Shown: in pieces, positions 35,970 through 43,984 of the stretch
How positions within the stretch are numbered: the stretch's first letter is position 1
Layout of the letters: each line of letters starts with the position of its first letter
Notes under the pieces: generated by a model
Databases searched by the model: none
Told to the model about the DNA's origin: nothing
What the model saw: the letters and a program-made list of their open reading frames with translations, nothing else
Translations under genes and position numbers: made by a program
From: CBDCBA01 sp965214125
Lineage (GTDB): Bacteria > Planctomycetota > Phycisphaerae > Tepidisphaerales > Tepidisphaeraceae
Assembly: GCA_965214125.1 (NCBI GenBank)
Contig: CBDCBA010000020.1
Location: 1 to 64,000, forward strand
Length of the DNA: 64,000 nt
Direction: 5' to 3'

Positions 35970-38372
35970 ATGGCGTCGGCGAAGACATGGGTGCAACGTC
36001 CGGTTTGGTGGTCGCTCCTGTTGGCGTGGCTGGTGCTGCTCGGCATTGCCCCGCCGCTGCTTGCGGCCGACGGGGGCGAATTGCGCATCTGGACGGAAAA
36101 GGAAGATCCCGGCCTGCGGGCGGCGCTGCGTCGCTTCGAACGCGACCATCCCGGCTGGCGCGTCATCGAGACCGTCTACGCCAGCAGCGGCGGCGAGGAC
36201 GCGCAGAAACTGATGACGGCCGTCGTCGGGGGCAGCCCGCCGGACGTCATCATGCAGGACCGCTTCACCGTCGGCGAGTGGGCCGCCCGCGGCGCGTTCC
36301 TGCCGCTGGACGACCTGATCGCTGCAAGCCAGCAGGACGGCCAGCCCGCGCCGATCGTGCCGGACAACTTCTACGACACCGCCTGGAAGGAGGCCGTCTA
36401 CGAGGGCCGCAGCTTCGGTGTGCCCTACTCGATCGACACGCGGGCGCTCTACTACAACGAAGACCACCTCCGCGCCGCCGGCTACGTCGACGCCGACGGC
36501 AACGCCGTCCCGCCGAAGAACTGGGCCGAGCTGCGCGAGTACACCCGGCGCCTGACGATCCGCGATAATCGCGGCCGCATCGAACGCCTCGGCTTTGCGC
36601 CCAGCTACGGGAACTCCTGGCTCTACATCTACGGCTTCCTCAACGACGGCAGCTTTATGAGCGAGGACGGCCGCACCGTGCTGCTGGGCAGCCCGGAGAT
36701 CGCCGAGGCGCTGGCGTACATGACGGAGCTGTACGACATCATCGGCGGCGTGGGCGAGGCCGACGCCTTCCTCACCGGGTCGACGGGCAACGAGTTCGAC
36801 CCCTTCGGCACGGGCCGCGTCTCGATGAAGATCGACGGGGACTGGTCGCTCGCCCTGCTAGCCGAATACTACCCGACGCTGCGCTTCGGCGTCGCGCCGC
36901 CACCGGCACCCGAGGGGATGGCCACCACCACGTGGTCGGGCGGCTTCAGCTACGTCATCCCGCGGACGGCCAAGCACCCGGAGAAGGCGTTCGAGCTGAT
37001 CCGCTACCTTGTCAGCGACGCCGGCTGGGACGTGAGCCACAGCGTCAACGCCCGCTACGCCGCGAGCAAGGGGCGGGCGTTCATCCCGCCGATGACGGCC
37101 CAGCCGGCGGTGAACGAGCGCGTGCTGGCCGAGCGCATCGCGAGCGACCCGAACGTGCCGCCGCGCATCGCGACGGCGTTGCAGACGTTTTACGACTTGC
37201 TGCCCGTCTCGCGATATCGCCCGGTTACGCCGGTCGGGCAGTTGCTGTGGGACGAGCACGCCCGCGCGACGGAGACGGCCACGCGCGGCGACGGTGACCC
37301 GGCGCTGATCCTGCAAGCCGCCGCCGCCCGCGTGCAGAAGACGCTCGACGAGCAGCTCGCCGCCGCCGGCGGGGACGCCGAGCCGGCGCCGGTGCGGTGG
37401 TCGATTGTCGTGCCGACCCTTGGCATCGCCATCGCGGTCATTTTGCTCGCGATCGGCATGGTCGCCAAGCGACGGGGCGCCTTCGCCAAGCACGAGGCGG
37501 GCGAGATGTGGGCGGCGGCGCTGTTCCTGTCGCCGTGGGCGATCGGCTTCGTGGTCCTGCTCGCCGGGCCGATTCTGGCGTCGCTGATCTTCGCCTTCTG
37601 CCGCTACACGGTGCTCGACCCGGCCGAGTGGCGCGGCTTCGACAACTTTCGCCGCCTGCTCTTCGAGGATCGCATGTTCTGGCTGTCGCTCGGCAACACG
37701 GCGTACATGCTCATCGGCGTGCCGCTGGGCATGGCCGTGGGGCTGGGCATCGCGATGCTGCTGAACACGGAGGTGCGCGGGATGAAGGTCTACCGCACGC
37801 TCTTCTACCTGCCGGCCATCGTGCCGGTGGTGGCGAGCGCGATCCTGTGGATCTGGGTGCTCAACCCGCAGAACGGCCTGGTGAACGCGCTCCTGATGAC
37901 CGTGGGCATCGACCGCCCGCCGCTGTGGCTCAACAGCCCGAGCCTGCTCTTCGGCTCGAAAGCGGCCATCCTGCTGATGGGCTTGTGGGGGGCCGGGGCG
38001 GGGATGATTATCTGGCTCGCCGGACTCAAGGGGATTCCCGGCCATCTGTACGAGGCGGCGACGATCGACGGCGCCGGCGCGTGGGGGCGGTTCCGCCACG
38101 TCACGCTGCCGATGCTGAGCCCGTACATCAGCTTCAACCTGATCATCGGCACGATCGCGACGATGCAGATCTTCGCCCAGGCGTTCATCATGACCCAGGG
38201 CGGGCCGGCCGACTCGACGATGTTCTACGCCTACTACCTCTTCAACAACGCCTTTCGCTACTTCGAGATGGGCTACGCCAGCGCGATGGCGTGGGTGCTC
38301 CTGCTCATCATCCTCGCCCTGACGGCGATAGAGATGTGGTCGAGCAAGAAGTGGGTCCACTACGGCGCCTAA
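35970..38372 (+). CDS. Fused ABC sugar-binding protein and MalF-like permease, 800 aa
   Basis: The N-terminal third is an extracellular solute-binding protein of the CUT1 type after a signal anchor (LRIWTEKEDPGLRAALRRFERDHPG; TVYASSGGEDAQKLMTAVVGG; GMATTTWSGGFSYVIPRTAK; about residues 30-460). A transmembrane helix (IVVPTLGIAIAVILLAIGMV) joins it to a full MalF-like permease (from WAAALFLSPWAIGFVVLLAG), with the EAA motif YEAATIDGAGAWGRF and a normal C-terminus. The binding protein is thus tethered to its own channel, a layout known for amino-acid importers but uncommon for sugars. A GTG at 35946 would add eight residues. It is followed by the second permease 25 bp later. No ATPase gene is in this operon. 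Confidence 0.9.
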   Translation: MASAKTWVQRPVWWSLLLAWLVLLGIAPPLLAADGGELRIWTEKEDPGLRAALRRFERDHPGWRVIETVYASSGGEDAQKLMTAVVGGSPPDVIMQDRFTVGEWAARGAFLPLDDLIAASQQDGQPAPIVPDNFYDTAWKEAVYEGRSFGVPYSIDTRALYYNEDHLRAAGYVDADGNAVPPKNWAELREYTRRLTIRDNRGRIERLGFAPSYGNSWLYIYGFLNDGSFMSEDGRTVLLGSPEIAEALAYMTELYDIIGGVGEADAFLTGSTGNEFDPFGTGRVSMKIDGDWSLALLAEYYPTLRFGVAPPPAPEGMATTTWSGGFSYVIPRTAKHPEKAFELIRYLVSDAGWDVSHSVNARYAASKGRAFIPPMTAQPAVNERVLAERIASDPNVPPRIATALQTFYDLLPVSRYRPVTPVGQLLWDEHARATETATRGDGDPALILQAAAARVQKTLDEQLAAAGGDAEPAPVRWSIVVPTLGIAIAVILLAIGMVAKRRGAFAKHEAGEMWAAALFLSPWAIGFVVLLAGPILASLIFAFCRYTVLDPAEWRGFDNFRRLLFEDRMFWLSLGNTAYMLIGVPLGMAVGLGIAMLLNTEVRGMKVYRTLFYLPAIVPVVASAILWIWVLNPQNGLVNALLMTVGIDRPPLWLNSPSLLFGSKAAILLMGLWGAGAGMIIWLAGLKGIPGHLYEAATIDGAGAWGRFRHVTLPMLSPYISFNLIIGTIATMQIFAQAFIMTQGGPADSTMFYAYYLFNNAFRYFEMGYASAMAWVLLLIILALTAIEMWSSKKWVHYGA

Positions 38373-38397
38373 GCGTCCTTTTTCCCGGAGTTTTGCA

Positions 38398-40158
38398 TTG
38401 AAGCGACTGCTGCTGACCCCGATCCTCTTCGCCGAGCTGGCGCTGCTGGGCATCCTGCTGACGATGGTCTTCGTCGGCGGACTGCCGTCTTCGACGGCCG
38501 GGCTGATCTACGCGGTCGGCGCGGTGCTCGCGCTCTCGGCGGTGATCGCCCTCGCGCTGCCGTGGGAGTGGGCGTCGCGGCTGTCGCTGCACGGCGCGTT
38601 GATTGCCGGGGCGGTGCTGTTCGCGCTGCCGTTCGTCTGGCTCGTCGGCACGAGCTTCAAGTATCCGGAGGAGACATTCGTTTCGCCACCGCAGTGGGTG
38701 CCGGCCGCGGCGCACCCGCGTGACCGCTCGCCCTACGTCGTCTCACCCGCGGTCGCGCACGACGTCGGCGACGAGGCGGCCCAGGCAATCTGGCAGGACG
38801 CCAAGGTCTTCCTGCCGACCGGCCAGCTCGACGCGCTCGGCGAGACGTCGGTGCGCAACGCGCTGCTCGCCGAACTCCTCGCCGACGCGCCGACTGACGG
38901 CCCTGACTCGCCCACCGTGCGCGTCGCGAAGGATCAGGTTCGCACGCTGTGGGATCGCGTCTACCGCTCGTTCGTCATCGGCGGGGTGGACGTGCGCGAC
39001 CGCGACGGCGAGAGCTTTGCCGTCCCCCCGGAGCAGCTTCGGCTGGCCGCCACGACGGGGGTCGAGCTGGTCGAAACGCCCGACGGCACGCTCGTCCGCT
39101 ACGACCTGGCCGACCGGGAGAGCATCGGCGTGACGATCGACATCGACCCCGCCTGGCTCGCCGACACCCTCGCGAACGAGCCGCCGGCCGTCTACGCCCT
39201 TCGGATGCGCCAGGACCGCACGTGGCACGGCTACGACGTTGCGATCGAGCACGCGGGCGAACGCTTTGCGTCTGACGATGCGCTGCACCTGGGCGACTTT
39301 CGCTGGCGCGAGGTCGCGTTTCGACCCCAGACACAGCAGGCGATCGAGGACGCGCCGGTTGGGCGCGACGAGCGGCAGCTCGGGGTCCTTCCGGCCGACG
39401 CCGAGGGCGCGGCGGCGGAGCCGGGCACTCGGCTGACGCTCACGCTGCACAAGACCGGACCGATCGCCGCGACGTGGGCGAAGTACACCGACACCTACCG
39501 GCAGGCGTGGTACAGCGACCCGTACTGGGGCCGCTATTTATTCAACAGCCTGTGGCTGGTGGTGCTCAACGTGATCGGCCAACTCTTCGCCTGCTCGATG
39601 GCGGCGTTCGCGTTCAGCCGCCTGCGCTGGCCGGGGCGCGACGGGGTCTTCGTGCTGCTGCTAGCGACGATGATGCTGCCGGCGTTCGTGACGATGATCC
39701 CGACGTTCCTCATCTTCCGCGGGCTCGGCTGGTACAACACGCTGCTGCCCCTGTGGGTGCCCGCCTTCGCGGGAACGCCGTTCTACATCTTCCTGTTGCG
39801 TCAGTTCATGCTCGGCATCCCGCGTGAGCTCGAGGAGGCCGCCCGCATCGACGGCTGCTCGTGGTTCGGCATCTACGGCCGCATCGTAATGCCCCTGATG
39901 AAGCCCGCCCTGGCAACGGTGGCCATCTTCACGTTCATGGCGACGTGGAACGAGTTCATGGGCCCGCTGATCTACCTGAGCGACGAGCGGCTTTACCCGC
40001 TGTCGCTGGGCCTCTTCAAGTTCCGCAGCCAGTACGGCAGCGAGTTCGGCATGCTGATGGCCGCCAGCACCCTGATGACGTTGCCGGTCATCGCCGTCTT
40101 CTTCGTCTGCCAACGCTACTTCATTCAGGGGGCGACGCTCACCGGGCTCAAGGGATGA
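38398..40158 (+). CDS. MalG-like ABC permease with a ~260-residue periplasmic insertion, 586 aa
   Basis: Inner-membrane half of a CUT1 sugar importer. It starts with TTG after CCGGAG and has two extra helices before the classical TM1 (VLFALPFVWLVGTSFK, then the usual PPQWVP). The expected next element, TYRQAWYSDPYWGRYLFNSLW, comes only at residue ~365; between them residues ~102-363 are a large soluble insertion that I do not recognise. The core is otherwise normal, with EAA motif ELEEAARIDGCSWFGIYG and the C-terminal FFVCQRYFIQGATLTGLKG. Partner: the fused binding protein/permease upstream. The ATPase is probably shared and encoded elsewhere. Confidence 0.88.
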   Translation: MKRLLLTPILFAELALLGILLTMVFVGGLPSSTAGLIYAVGAVLALSAVIALALPWEWASRLSLHGALIAGAVLFALPFVWLVGTSFKYPEETFVSPPQWVPAAAHPRDRSPYVVSPAVAHDVGDEAAQAIWQDAKVFLPTGQLDALGETSVRNALLAELLADAPTDGPDSPTVRVAKDQVRTLWDRVYRSFVIGGVDVRDRDGESFAVPPEQLRLAATTGVELVETPDGTLVRYDLADRESIGVTIDIDPAWLADTLANEPPAVYALRMRQDRTWHGYDVAIEHAGERFASDDALHLGDFRWREVAFRPQTQQAIEDAPVGRDERQLGVLPADAEGAAAEPGTRLTLTLHKTGPIAATWAKYTDTYRQAWYSDPYWGRYLFNSLWLVVLNVIGQLFACSMAAFAFSRLRWPGRDGVFVLLLATMMLPAFVTMIPTFLIFRGLGWYNTLLPLWVPAFAGTPFYIFLLRQFMLGIPRELEEAARIDGCSWFGIYGRIVMPLMKPALATVAIFTFMATWNEFMGPLIYLSDERLYPLSLGLFKFRSQYGSEFGMLMAASTLMTLPVIAVFFVCQRYFIQGATLTGLKG

Positions 40159-40201
40159 AGCCGCCGCGCGTCCGGGAACGGTGACTTGACGGCTTTTCGT
40201 T

Positions 40202-40234
40202 CCCAAACCGCGTTGCAACGCAACGCGGTTTGGG
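40202..40234. terminator. Bidirectional terminator hairpin between permease and regulator genes
   Basis: Perfect 14-bp stem (40202-40215 with 40221-40234; arm CCCAAACCGCGTTG) and 5-nt loop between two convergent stops. On the plus side it is preceded by CTTTTCG; on the minus side it is followed by AACGAAAAG. Either orientation could use it. Confidence 0.75.
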
Positions 40235-40258
40235 GCGGGCGAGAGTCGTGGAGCCGTT

Positions 40259-41419
40259 CTATGAACGCGAGGTGGAGCGGCGGGCGACCAGTTCCACCGG
40301 GATCACCACGCGGCTGCCGGTAGGAAGCGGGTCGCAGTCGTTGGACCCCTCCGCCAGCGTGGACGCCACCTGGTAGACCGCCGCGGCGAAGGGCTCGACC
40401 GGCTGGCGGACCACCGTCAGCGGCACCGGCAACATCGAGGCAATCGGGTCGTCGTCGAACCCGGCCAACCCGATCTCGTCGCCAATCTTGTAGCCGCGCT
40501 TGCTGAGGATGAAGCCCAGCTTCGCCGCGCACGTCGTGTCCTTGCAGATCACCGCGTCGGGCTTGGATTTGAGCAGGCGATCGCACAGTTCCTCGTCCGG
40601 GAACGTAGCCGTCTCGAAGACGAGGCCGGAATCCTGTCGGATACCCGCCAGCCGCAGGCCGTCGTAGTAGCCCGCCAGGCGTTCGAAGACGGCCGTGGAA
40701 TCCTGCTCGATCGAGACGAACGCGATCCGCTTGTATCCCTGCTCGACCATGTGTTCGACCAGCAGCGTTCCACCGCGACGGTTGTCGTAGCTGACCCACG
40801 TGTGCTGGCTACGCCGCGGGTAAGCGACCGTGTCGCGGTCGATCACCACGATCGCGATGCCAGCCTTTTGCAGGACAGCCAGCACTTCGTCGTTAAGCGA
40901 CATCTCCTCGTGCGGCAACTCCAGCCCGCAGTAGAGAACAACCTTTGGTTTGCGCGCCGCGAGCGACCGGGCCGCGCTGAGCACCTGCTCGCGCTGCGTA
41001 GTCCCACCCGCGGGCGACAGCACCTGGAGCGACAACTCGGCGTGATGGTGCGTGCAGACGCGGCTGATGCCGTGGTGCAACTGGACGTGGAACGCCCCCA
41101 CCGCCTGCTCGGGGCCGGCCCAGGGCGTGAACATCGCAATCGACATCTGCGGCGATCCCCGCCCGTTCGCGCCCGCCGTCTCGCGCACGTAGGTGCCTGA
41201 GCCCCGCCGGCGGTGCAGGACGCCCGTGACCTCCAGATCGCGCATCGCCCGCGTGACCGTGCCGCGCGACACGTTGTACTGGCGCATGATCTCCGACTCG
41301 CTCGGCAGGCGGTCGCCGGGACGCAGCGTTCCTTCCTCGATGCGGCGCAGCACGCCGTTGCGAATCTGCGTGTGCAGTGGCTGGGTGGCGGCGACAGTCA
41401 CAGAGCAAGCATAGCACAA
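40259..41419 (-). CDS. GntR/LacI hybrid transcriptional regulator (AraR-like), 386 aa
   Basis: The N-terminal winged helix is GntR-type (LHTQIRNGVLRRIEEGTLRPG, then LPSESEIMRQYNVSRGTVTRA). The C-terminal ~280 residues are a LacI/periplasmic-binding-like sensor (HTWVSYDNRRGGTLLVEHMVEQG; IGLAGFDDDPIASMLPVPLTVVRQPVEP). This is the architecture of AraR, the arabinose repressor. It sits between the GH127/CUT1 operon (convergent) and the GH76/ytf operon (divergent), so it probably represses one or both until an arabinose- or furanose-like sugar arrives. The first ATG is at 41419; a GTG seven codons in is also possible. I found no AraR-box palindrome in the short divergent region 41420-41530. Confidence 0.85.
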   Translation of the reverse strand: MCYACSVTVAATQPLHTQIRNGVLRRIEEGTLRPGDRLPSESEIMRQYNVSRGTVTRAMRDLEVTGVLHRRRGSGTYVRETAGANGRGSPQMSIAMFTPWAGPEQAVGAFHVQLHHGISRVCTHHHAELSLQVLSPAGGTTQREQVLSAARSLAARKPKVVLYCGLELPHEEMSLNDEVLAVLQKAGIAIVVIDRDTVAYPRRSQHTWVSYDNRRGGTLLVEHMVEQGYKRIAFVSIEQDSTAVFERLAGYYDGLRLAGIRQDSGLVFETATFPDEELCDRLLKSKPDAVICKDTTCAAKLGFILSKRGYKIGDEIGLAGFDDDPIASMLPVPLTVVRQPVEPFAAAVYQVASTLAEGSNDCDPLPTGSRVVIPVELVARRSTSRS

Positions 41420-41530
41420 ACGGGGACAGGACCCCGCCCGCGCGCCCCGCCGCGAAAGGCTTAGTCATCTTGAGCGAAAAGTGCAGGCCGCCCGTTGGCG
41501 ATACCGCGGCATGGAAGGTACAGTCGCGGC

Positions 41531-42931
41531 GTGTCGGCCCGCGCCCCCAATTTGCAACGACCCGTGCCGCACCGGGTTGGCCTGGCGCTGCTGGCCGCGC
41601 TTCCCGCGCTCGTCGCCGCCGGGACGCCGGGCGATGACCGCGTGCCGCTGTCGACGCCGCCCGCCGGCTGGGCCGACGAGGCTCACCGTCTGACCGAACA
41701 CGTCCAGGACACGTTCTGGGAGGACACCCTTCATCGCTACGTCGCCCGGGTCGATTCCGAGGGCACCGTGCGGGGAACCAACGCGCACGGCCGAGCCTTC
41801 ATCGGGCACACGCTCTGGGCCTGGACGGAGGCCTTCCGCATGCTCGCCGCGGCGACCGCGAGCGACCCCGACACCTTCGGCGACGATCTCGCCCAAGCCT
41901 TCGCCTCGCTGGAGCGTTACTACGACCCCACACGCGGCTGCTACAACGCCTGGGAGCACTTTCCGGGCAACGTCGACAGCTACAGCGACGACAACGCCTG
42001 GCTGATCCTGGGGCTGTGCGAGGCGACGGTCGCCACGGGAGATCGCCGCTTCGCCGACCGCGGGCACGACGTGATGGAGCGTTACCTGGTCGGCGAGTGG
42101 TGTGACGACGACGGGCCGCTCGGCATGCGATGGGGATTCGACGCCACGAACAACCGCCAGGCCAAGCAGCGGGCGAGCATCAGCGCGTCGAGCTCCGCCG
42201 CCGCCGCAATCGCGCTGGCGAACCTCGGCTATCAGCGGGAGGCGAACCTTCGGCGGGCGCGTGTCTGGCTCGACTGGATCGAGCGACACTGCGTCGATGC
42301 CGACGGCCTTGTGATGGACGGGCTCCGCCCCGGCCGCACCCCGGCGGATGCCTGGCGTCTCGAGCGATTCAAGTGGAGCTACAACACCGGGCTGGTCATC
42401 CTCGCCAACGCGATGCTTTACGAGCAAACGGGCGACGCGGTGTTGCTCGATCGCGTCCGCCGATCCGCCCACGCGGCCATCGATCGCGAGGGGGAGATGT
42501 ACGAGGGGATCGTCGACGATCCGGCGCTTCGCTTTTTCGATGACACAACCTACTTTGCCACCCACTTGATCGAAGCGCTCGCAAAGGCCGCCGAAGTGCT
42601 GGAGGACGACCGCCTCCGCGACGAGGCCGAGCGCAACGCCCGGTACCTGTTCACGCACCTTCGCGATCCGGATGATGGCCTCTACTTTCGCAACATGCGG
42701 CTCTGGGTGATCGACGAAGTGCGCCGCAATCGCTTCGATGCACTGTTTGCGGGCTCGTTCGACGCGACGCGACCGCGCGAGGGCTTTTCGGCCGAGGAGC
42801 GTGCGACGGCAGACCGGGAACTCCCCGTCGCGCGGCGGCGCCCCGTCAAAACGTTGCTTGCCGCCGCGTCGGTGGCGCGGATGTACTGGACGCTCGGACC
42901 CAAGACCAACATTTCTGAGGAGATCGAATGA
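41531..42931 (+). CDS. GH76-family glycosidase (alpha-1,6-mannanase type), 466 aa
   Basis: Alpha/alpha-barrel enzyme. The GH76 catalytic Asp pair is D153/D154 in DSYSDDNAWLIL, and the typical FKWSYNTGLVILANAMLYEQTGD block is present. A signal-peptide-like leader (HRVGLALLAALPALVAAG) follows a GTG start; a TTG at 41495 is an alternative. Its last codons overlap the ytfQ-like start (ATGA), so it is made with that importer. Family members cut alpha-1,6-mannan backbones of fungal cell wall or related polymers, and related AGE-like enzymes look similar, so substrate is uncertain. Confidence 0.78.
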   Translation: MSARAPNLQRPVPHRVGLALLAALPALVAAGTPGDDRVPLSTPPAGWADEAHRLTEHVQDTFWEDTLHRYVARVDSEGTVRGTNAHGRAFIGHTLWAWTEAFRMLAAATASDPDTFGDDLAQAFASLERYYDPTRGCYNAWEHFPGNVDSYSDDNAWLILGLCEATVATGDRRFADRGHDVMERYLVGEWCDDDGPLGMRWGFDATNNRQAKQRASISASSSAAAAIALANLGYQREANLRRARVWLDWIERHCVDADGLVMDGLRPGRTPADAWRLERFKWSYNTGLVILANAMLYEQTGDAVLLDRVRRSAHAAIDREGEMYEGIVDDPALRFFDDTTYFATHLIEALAKAAEVLEDDRLRDEAERNARYLFTHLRDPDDGLYFRNMRLWVIDEVRRNRFDALFAGSFDATRPREGFSAEERATADRELPVARRRPVKTLLAAASVARMYWTLGPKTNISEEIE

Positions 42932-43962
42932 CTACGACATCACTTCCACTGCCGAACCGCCTATCGCACATCGCTTGGGCCCGCTGGGTTCTGACGTGTT
43001 TCCTAGTCGCTTCGGCGGCGTTTTTCGGCGCGGCTGGGTGTGACTCCGGCGACGACGGCGGCGGCGCGGGCGGCGACGCTTCGGCGGGCGGGTTCCAAAC
43101 CGTCGGCTTCTCCCAGGCGGGCGAGGAGAGTTCGTGGCGTGCGGCGGAGACCGCCAGCATTCGCGGCGAGGCGGAGAAGCGCGGGGTCGACCTGAAGTTC
43201 AACGACGCCCAGGGCAAGCAGGAGAACCAGATCAAGGCGGTCCGCTCGTTCATCGCCCAGGGCGTGGACGCGATCATCCTCGCGCCGATCGTCGAGACGG
43301 GCTGGGACCAGGTGCTGAAGGAGGCACAGCGGGCCCGGATCCCGGTGATCCTCGTGGACCGCGGCGTGGAGGCCGACGAGTCGCTGTACGCGACGCTCAT
43401 CGCCAGCGACTTCGTGGAGGAGGGCCGCATGGCCGCCCAGTGGGTGGTCGACAAGACCGGCGGCAGCGGCACCATCGTCGAGCTCGAGGGAACGCCCGGC
43501 AGCGCGCCGGCGAATGATCGCAAGGCGGGCTTCGCCGAGGTGATCGACCGGCACGATGGCCTGGAGATCACGCGCAGCCAGACCGGCGACTTCACCCGCG
43601 CCGGCGGCAAGGAGGTCATGGAGGCCTTCCTCAAGAGCGACCGCGACAACATCGACGTCGTCTACGCCCACAACGACGACATGGCCCTTGGGGCGATCCA
43701 GGCGATCGAGGAGGCGGGCCTGAAACCGGGCGAGGACATTCTCCTCATCAGCATCGACGGCGTTCGCGCCGCGTTCGAGGCGATGCGGGCCGGCACGCTC
43801 AATGCCAGCGTCGAGTGCAACCCGCTGCTTGGCCCGGCCGCCTTCGACGCCCTGGAAACCCTCGCCGGCGGCGGCACGCTCGAGAAGAAAACGATCGTCG
43901 AGGACCGCCTCTTCGACCGCTCCGACGTGACCGACGACGTGCTCGCCAGCCGCGAGTATTAG
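42928..43962 (+). CDS. Furanose-type sugar ABC binding protein (YtfQ-like), 344 aa
   Basis: Periplasmic lipoprotein. Signal with lipobox-like GAAGC, a Gly/Asp-rich linker, then a periplasmic-binding protein type I fold: QTVGFSQAGEESSWRAAETASIRGEAEKRG, VDAIILAPIVETGWDQVL, GSAPANDRKAGFAEVI and YAHNDDMALGAIQAIEEAG. This closely follows E. coli YtfQ, which binds galactofuranose. It is coupled to GH76 upstream and to the importer genes downstream. Confidence 0.88.
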   Translation: MTTTSLPLPNRLSHIAWARWVLTCFLVASAAFFGAAGCDSGDDGGGAGGDASAGGFQTVGFSQAGEESSWRAAETASIRGEAEKRGVDLKFNDAQGKQENQIKAVRSFIAQGVDAIILAPIVETGWDQVLKEAQRARIPVILVDRGVEADESLYATLIASDFVEEGRMAAQWVVDKTGGSGTIVELEGTPGSAPANDRKAGFAEVIDRHDGLEITRSQTGDFTRAGGKEVMEAFLKSDRDNIDVVYAHNDDMALGAIQAIEEAGLKPGEDILLISIDGVRAAFEAMRAGTLNASVECNPLLGPAAFDALETLAGGGTLEKKTIVEDRLFDRSDVTDDVLASREY

Positions 43963-43984
43963 GAGCCGTTCGAGAACTCGTAGG

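Noticed and set aside
41420..41530. An AraR-box operator palindrome
   Set aside because: I looked for an ATTTGTACGTACAAAT-like palindrome in the divergent region and found none that I could defend.
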